Origin: Novosphingobium sp. FKTRR1 | GTDB taxonomy: Bacteria; Pseudomonadota; Alphaproteobacteria; Sphingomonadales; Sphingomonadaceae | Direction: 5' to 3' | Assembly (NCBI RefSeq): GCF_020404405.1 | Contig: NZ_JAIZDA010000008.1 | Span: 62,001 to 126,000, forward strand | Length of the DNA stretch: 64,000 nucleotides | Shown: in pieces, positions 60,970 through 64,000 of the stretch | Layout: every line of letters begins with the position of its first letter | Numbering within the stretch: the first letter of the stretch is position 1 | Made by a program: the position numbers and the translations under genes | Notes under the pieces: generated by a model | The model's database searches: none | What the model saw: only the letters and a program-made list of their open reading frames with translations | Told to the model about the DNA's origin: nothing

Positions 60970-61563
60970 TCATTGTGCAAGCAACATGCCAGCGGCGGAT
61001 GGCGCACGCCCGAAGCCCGCTGTCGAACTAACTGCTGGCGAACTAACTGCTGGCGAACTGCCCGCTGGCGACCTGCCCTGCATCGACGTCTCGGGTAGCG
61101 GGCCGTCGGTGTCATAGCCGACCGTCACGCTGGCGCCGTCTGCTGCGCCTTGCTCGATCACCAGCCGGGCAGCGGCACCGCGCGGACCTGCCGCCCGTTC
61201 CAGCCGGTCGGCGCGGGCAAAGGCTTCGGTCCGCTGGCGGGCCAGATGGCGCACCACGATCGTGATCCGCAGCCGGGGATCGCGCGCCTGCTCGGCCAGC
61301 CAGACGGCAAGCGGCGGGGCGCCGGGTGTGTCGCGCCACAGCGCCACCGGCTCGGCCTGCGGAGAGGCGGAAGTGGCCGGGCGGACCTGCGCTGGCAAGC
61401 TTCTTGCCGGTGCGGGCGGGTTGTCGGGCTGCAACGGCGCGTCGGGCGCATTGGCCAGCGCAAAGGCCGTGACCATGAACAGGATCAGCGAAAGATCGGC
61501 CAGGATCGTCTGCCAGCCCGCTGGTCCGGCGCTGGGAGCGCTGGCGATGGCGTGCGCGCTCAT
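60970..61563 (-). CDS. MotB-like stator protein, short and divergent
   Basis: 197 residues. N-terminal membrane helix with a conserved Asp23 (QTILADLSLILFMVTAFALA), the ion-conducting position of MotB. The C-terminal part has only a weak OmpA-like stretch (ITIVVRHLARQRTEAFARAD, then RLERAAG) instead of a full peptidoglycan-binding domain, and ends with an in-frame 15-base tandem repeat (61025-61069) encoding Ala-Val-Ser-Ser-Pro-type pentads. ATGA overlap with the MotA-like gene. Divergent enough that a true motor role is likely but unproven; it could be a paralogous stator. Confidence 0.6.
   Translation of the reverse strand: MSAHAIASAPSAGPAGWQTILADLSLILFMVTAFALANAPDAPLQPDNPPAPARSLPAQVRPATSASPQAEPVALWRDTPGAPPLAVWLAEQARDPRLRITIVVRHLARQRTEAFARADRLERAAGPRGAAARLVIEQGAADGASVTVGYDTDGPLPETSMQGRSPAGSSPAVSSPAVSSTAGFGRAPSAAGMLLAQ
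61025..61069. repeat. Three 15-bp tandem repeats in the MotB-like gene
   Basis: Units GAACTAACTGCTGGC (61025, 61040) and GAACTGCCCGCTGGC (61055). In frame on the minus strand, near the 3' end of the gene. Confidence 0.9.
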
Positions 61564-62294
61564 GCCGCCTCACGCGGGTTGGGATCGCGCGGGTGAGGAT
61601 CGCGGGGGTGAGGATCGCGCGGATGGGGATCGCGCGGATGGGGATCGGAATGCGGGCGCTGCAACGACAGTTGCGGTGCGACCATCGAGGCCTGCGCCGC
61701 CAGCCAGTCGACGATCGACTGCCGCGCGGCTTCATCGCGGTCATGACGCCGCTCCACCGCGCGGGCCAGCGGCGCCAGCAGCAGGTTGGCCAGCAGCAAG
61801 CCGTACAACGTGGTGACCACCGCCAGCGAGATCGCCCCCATGAACTGGCTGCGCGCCAGCCCCTGCGCCTGCAACTGGCTGAGCGAGATCAGCGTACCCG
61901 CCAGCCCGAAGACCGGGGCCAGATCGGCGCCGGTCATCAACGTGCGCGCCGCGCGGACGGCGCGGACATGGCGGCGCTTGCGGTGTGCGGCGTGGCGCAC
62001 CATCAGCACACTGGCCGAACGCGCGGCAATCAGCGCGTCGATCATCTCGTCGAACTCGGGATCGCCGGTGGGGCGTTTGCGCGCGCGGAACAGCCCGTCC
62101 TGACGCAGTTGCGCGATGAGCGCGGCCACCTCGCTGCGCACCATCACCGCCGGGAACGGTCGCCGGATCAAGGCGTGCACCGCGCGCAGCGTCTCGCCGC
62201 TGTCGGCCAGACCGCAGCGCAGCACCGTGGCCAGCAGCGTTCCGCCGCCAACGATCGCCGCTGCTGCAGGGTTGATCAGATGGGCAAAGTCCAT
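61560..62294 (-). CDS. MotA/TolQ/ExbB-like stator protein with DPHPR tail repeats
   Basis: 244 residues with about four membrane segments; DLAPVFGLAGTLISLSQLQ and AISLAVVTTLYGLLLANLL are the two pore-side helices of the MotA/TolQ/ExbB family. The C-terminal tail contains four DPHPR pentads and one DPNPR, encoded by five 15-base repeats (61571-61645), just before the stop. It overlaps the MotB-like gene by four bases (ATGA). ATG 62294 is chosen by the family start MDFAHLINPAAAAIVGG. Divergent from flgB. The MotA type (rather than ExbB) is favoured by the flagellar context. Confidence 0.7.
   Translation of the reverse strand: MDFAHLINPAAAAIVGGGTLLATVLRCGLADSGETLRAVHALIRRPFPAVMVRSEVAALIAQLRQDGLFRARKRPTGDPEFDEMIDALIAARSASVLMVRHAAHRKRRHVRAVRAARTLMTGADLAPVFGLAGTLISLSQLQAQGLARSQFMGAISLAVVTTLYGLLLANLLLAPLARAVERRHDRDEAARQSIVDWLAAQASMVAPQLSLQRPHSDPHPRDPHPRDPHPRDPHPRDPNPREAA
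61571..61645. repeat. Five 15-bp tandem repeats in the MotA-like gene
   Basis: Units starting at 61571 (CACGCGGGTTGGGAT), 61586, 61601, 61616 and 61631; the last two are identical (CGCGCGGATGGGGAT). Minus-strand reading gives DPHPR four times and DPNPR once. The copy number is likely variable. Confidence 0.9.
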
Positions 62295-62367
62295 GGTCGG
62301 GTAAACACGCCTCCTCCGCTCGCAAAGAACGGCCGGACGCTGCGGCGTTTCAGTCGGCGGAGGCATT

Positions 62368-62418
62368 TTGCCGCCTGCTCGCCACAACACGGCAAGCCGT
62401 TGCCGCTGCAAGCTTGCC
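62368..62418. promoter_or_regulatory. TTGCCG inverted-repeat cluster upstream of flgB
   Basis: TTGCCG at 62368, CGGCAA at 62390, TTGCCG at 62400 (CGGCAA-GCCG-TTGCCG, a perfect inverted repeat) and TTGCC at 62414. It lies 115-165 bases before the predicted flgB transcription start, the usual distance for a sigma-54 enhancer-binding protein such as FlbD/FleQ. TTGCCG is like the Caulobacter FlbD site. Regulator identity is inferred. Confidence 0.5.
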
Positions 62419-62506
62419 ATGCCCGGCGCATCACCCCGCCCCGCCGCTGGCGCAAAGCCCCGGTCCGAACGCGGGTTTCAACGGCTGAGATGGCGGGCAG
62501 GCGGGT

Positions 62507-62523
62507 TTGGCACGCGCTTTGCT
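62507..62523 (+). promoter_or_regulatory. Sigma-54 promoter for flgBCDE
   Basis: TTGGCACG-CGCT-TTGCT: GG (62508-62510 region) and GC (62521-62522) are 10 bases apart, close to consensus. Predicted start near 62534, 32 bases before the flgB ATG at 62566. Nearly identical to the minus-strand promoter at 59566. Confidence 0.88.
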
Positions 62524-62565
62524 GTGAAGGCTCTGCACGATCCCTTGCACGGAGCAACCCGCATC

Positions 62566-62913
62566 ATGGGCGAGAGTCTTTTCGGAATCCACGGCGCCGC
62601 GCTGGAGCTGCGCTCACAGCGGCTGGGGCTGCTGACCTCGAACATCGCCAATGCCGGCACCCCGGGCTACAAAGCGCGCGACATCGACTTTGCCAAGGCA
62701 TTGCAGGCGGTGTCGAACGGTGCCAGCGCAGGCGGCGCGGCCAGCGCGGCGACCCAGTACCGCGTGCCGGTGATGCCCAGCCTCGATGGCAACACGGTGG
62801 AAATGGCCACCGAGCAGACCGCCTTTGCCGAAACCGCCGTGGGCTATTCGGCGACGCTGTCATTCATCAAGGGCCGGGTCGATACCGTCACCCGCGCGCT
62901 GAAGGGCGATTGA
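62566..62913 (+). CDS. flgB: Flagellar rod protein FlgB
   Basis: 115 residues, slightly short for FlgB. N-terminal block FGIHGAALELRSQRLGLLT then NIANAGTPGYKARDIDF, the flagellar rod motif, and a C-terminal helix SATLSFIKGRVDTVTRALK. It is the first proximal rod subunit. ATG 62566 follows a GGAG site. First gene of a sigma-54-driven operon with flgC (two bases after the stop), flgD and flgE. Confidence 0.93.
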   Translation: MGESLFGIHGAALELRSQRLGLLTSNIANAGTPGYKARDIDFAKALQAVSNGASAGGAASAATQYRVPVMPSLDGNTVEMATEQTAFAETAVGYSATLSFIKGRVDTVTRALKGD

Positions 62914-62915
62914 GC

Positions 62916-63350
62916 GTGGCCGGCCCCAACGCCATCGGCCCCGCCAACCGCAACCCGATGACGCTGTTCGATGTCGCCGGGCGCGCCATGTCGGCGCAAC
63001 TGGTGCGGATGAACACCTCGGCGTCGAACCTCGCCAATGCCGGCACGATGGCCCGGACCGAGGCCGAAGCCTATCGCCCGTTGCGCGCGGTGTTCGCCGA
63101 GGAGCTGGACAAGTCCACCGGGCTTTCGACCGTGAGGGTCGGCGGGGTCTATCGCTCGAACGCGAACCCGATCCGCACGCACGACCCGGACCACCCGCTC
63201 GCCGACGCCAATGGCGACGTGTGGGGCAGTCCGGTCGATGAAAACGCCGAGATGGTCGAGATGACCGAAGCATCGCGCCAGTACCAGAACGTGGTCGAGG
63301 CGATGCAGACCGCCAAGCAACTGATGATCGACACGATGAGGATGAAGTGA
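62916..63350 (+). CDS. flgC: Flagellar rod protein FlgC
   Basis: 144 residues from GTG 62916 or 130 from ATG 62958. Rod-protein N-terminus [20 protein letters not shown] with [19 protein letters not shown], and the C-terminal [22 protein letters not shown] 62916 is preferred because AAGGG lies nine bases upstream, while ATG 62958 has no site; however most FlgC proteins begin close to MTLF, so the extra 14 residues ([14 protein letters not shown]) may be untranslated. Two bases after flgB, TGATG overlap with flgD. Confidence 0.92.
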   Translation: MAGPNAIGPANRNPMTLFDVAGRAMSAQLVRMNTSASNLANAGTMARTEAEAYRPLRAVFAEELDKSTGLSTVRVGGVYRSNANPIRTHDPDHPLADANGDVWGSPVDENAEMVEMTEASRQYQNVVEAMQTAKQLMIDTMRMK

Positions 63351-63637
63351 TGACCACAGCCGTATCCGGCACCAGCAGTGCCGCCGCCGCCGCCGCCGCT
63401 TCCAGCACGACCGGTTCGACCCACAAGACCTGGGACACGATGGGCGCGGGCGATTTCCTGAAGCTGCTGACCACCCAGCTCAACAATCAGGATCCCACCG
63501 CGCCGGTCGACAACGCGCAGATGGTGGCGCAGCTCGCGCAGTTTTCGGCGCTGTCGAACACGGCGGCGACCAACACCACGCTCAAGACGATTTCGGACCA
63601 GATCGCCAAGCTGGGCGGAACCGCTCCGAGCGCCTGA
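63350..63637 (+). CDS. flgD: Hook-capping protein FlgD, short form
   Basis: 95 residues. The conserved N-terminal FlgD segment is present ([25 protein letters not shown], given in part as [20 protein letters not shown], then [18 protein letters not shown]), preceded by an Ala/Ser-rich lead. The usual C-terminal tudor/Ig-like domains (another 100-130 residues) are absent; the frame ends cleanly with a stop and a spacer to flgE. So this is a minimal FlgD or a truncated one. ATG 63350 overlaps the flgC stop. Confidence 0.82.
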   Translation: MTTAVSGTSSAAAAAAASSTTGSTHKTWDTMGAGDFLKLLTTQLNNQDPTAPVDNAQMVAQLAQFSALSNTAATNTTLKTISDQIAKLGGTAPSA

Positions 63638-63718
63638 AAGCCGCCTGACCCACACACCAGACTGACCCACACCTCAGACTGACATTGCCCGCAAGGCGCC
63701 CACCGGAGACCCCGCCCC

Positions 63719-64000
63719 ATGTCCTTCTACACCGCGCTCACCGGCCTCAAGAACGCCCAGACCAGCCTGAGCGTCACCAGCCACAACATCGCCAACTCGG
63801 AAACCAACGGCTTCAAGAAAAGCCGCGTGCAGTTTTCCGACATCGTGGCGGGCAGCGCCTTCACCAACCCGCGCCTGCTTCAGGGCATCGGCTCGACGGT
63901 CAAGGCGATCACCCAGAACTTTGCGCAAGGTCCGATCGAGCAGACCGGCTCGGCGCTCGATTTGTCGGTCAACGGCGATGGCTTCTTCACCACCAAGACG
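63719..64000 (+). CDS. flgE: Flagellar hook protein FlgE, N-terminal part
   Basis: The first 94 codons of a gene cut by the window end. The N-terminal hook/rod motif MSFYTALTGLKNAQTSLSVT with SHNIANSETNGFKKSRVQF is complete, followed by the Ig-like region TKTGIG-type (here GIGSTVKAITQNFAQG and DLSVNGDGFFTTKT). ATG 63719 has a GGAG site. Part of the flgBCDE operon; the 81-base gap after flgD contains two to three imperfect copies of CAGACTGACCCACAC, with no obvious role. Confidence 0.95.
   Translation, partial: MSFYTALTGLKNAQTSLSVTSHNIANSETNGFKKSRVQFSDIVAGSAFTNPRLLQGIGSTVKAITQNFAQGPIEQTGSALDLSVNGDGFFTTKT

Noticed and set aside
62405..62425. A GG-N10-GC pattern around GGCAAGCTTGCAGC on the minus strand as a promoter for the MotA-like gene.
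   Set aside because: The -12 element is CAGC, not TTGC, and part is a plain palindrome; too weak.
1..64000. Prophage, insertion sequences, integrative elements, CRISPR arrays.
   Set aside because: No transposase, integrase, phage structural or Cas genes and no regular direct-repeat/spacer pattern was found.

Overview
The window looks like about 64 kb of chromosome from a high-GC alphaproteobacterium, most probably a sphingomonad (Novosphingobium/Sphingomonas type). This rests on gene content and style: a ChpT-type phosphotransfer protein, RpoH, a class A rnpB, TorF-like and TonB-dependent outer-membrane proteins, many ATGA/TGATG gene overlaps, and GC-rich palindromic repeats. The genus is inference. 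No prophage, insertion sequence, rRNA operon or CRISPR array was seen.

Left part (1-12.3 kb): end of an S10 carboxypeptidase, an aldo-keto reductase, a flavin-dependent monooxygenase, a J-domain protein, BolA-NUDIX, a coupled SDR / alpha-beta hydrolase / LtrA operon, an exported HD protein with a DUF2332 protein, then hisG-hisD-nusB. From 12.4 to 13.8 kb is a small accessory patch: palindromic repeats, an unknown small membrane protein between two diverged direct repeats, and an AbrB/Doc-type toxin-antitoxin pair. From 13.9 to 24 kb: glutathione-linked aldehyde detoxification (fghA, VOC protein, gloA), an acetylpolyamine-amidohydrolase-like enzyme coupled to an amino acid/polyamine permease, a TorF porin, a phosphoesterase, a TonB-dependent receptor and mtgA. 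After a second palindromic repeat pair comes a four-gene heavy-metal RND efflux operon (24.9-31.2 kb).

Central part (31.4-49 kb) is housekeeping: rpoH, an RluD-type pseudouridine synthase, a JAMM protein, chpT, an AmpD-like amidase, rnpB, a zinc CDF exporter, a fasciclin protein, clpX/clpP, an amidase, a coiled-coil protein, trigger factor with a basic tail, tRNA-Leu(UAG), sppA, and pyrB with a dihydroorotase homologue that has lost its metal ligands. From 49 to 55.5 kb is an envelope cluster: a TPR/SPOR lipoprotein, a ribbon-helix-helix-like protein, ParA, a SEL1/SPOR protein, a membrane-bound retropepsin, an L,D-transpeptidase and an SDR.

Right part (55.6-64 kb) is a flagellar cluster: fliA, flhA, a lytic transglycosylase, flgN, flgM, flgA and a MotB/MotA-like pair on the minus strand, and flgB-flgC-flgD-flgE (cut by the window end) on the plus strand. 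Two near-consensus sigma-54 promoters sit in it, one before the transglycosylase-flhA-fliA unit and one before flgB, the latter with TTGCCG inverted repeats at enhancer distance. Sigma-54 plus FliA/FlgM is a hierarchy more like gammaproteobacterial or Rhodobacter fla1 flagella than that of Caulobacter. Three genes in this cluster carry in-frame 15-bp tandem repeats, among the most unusual structures in the window.
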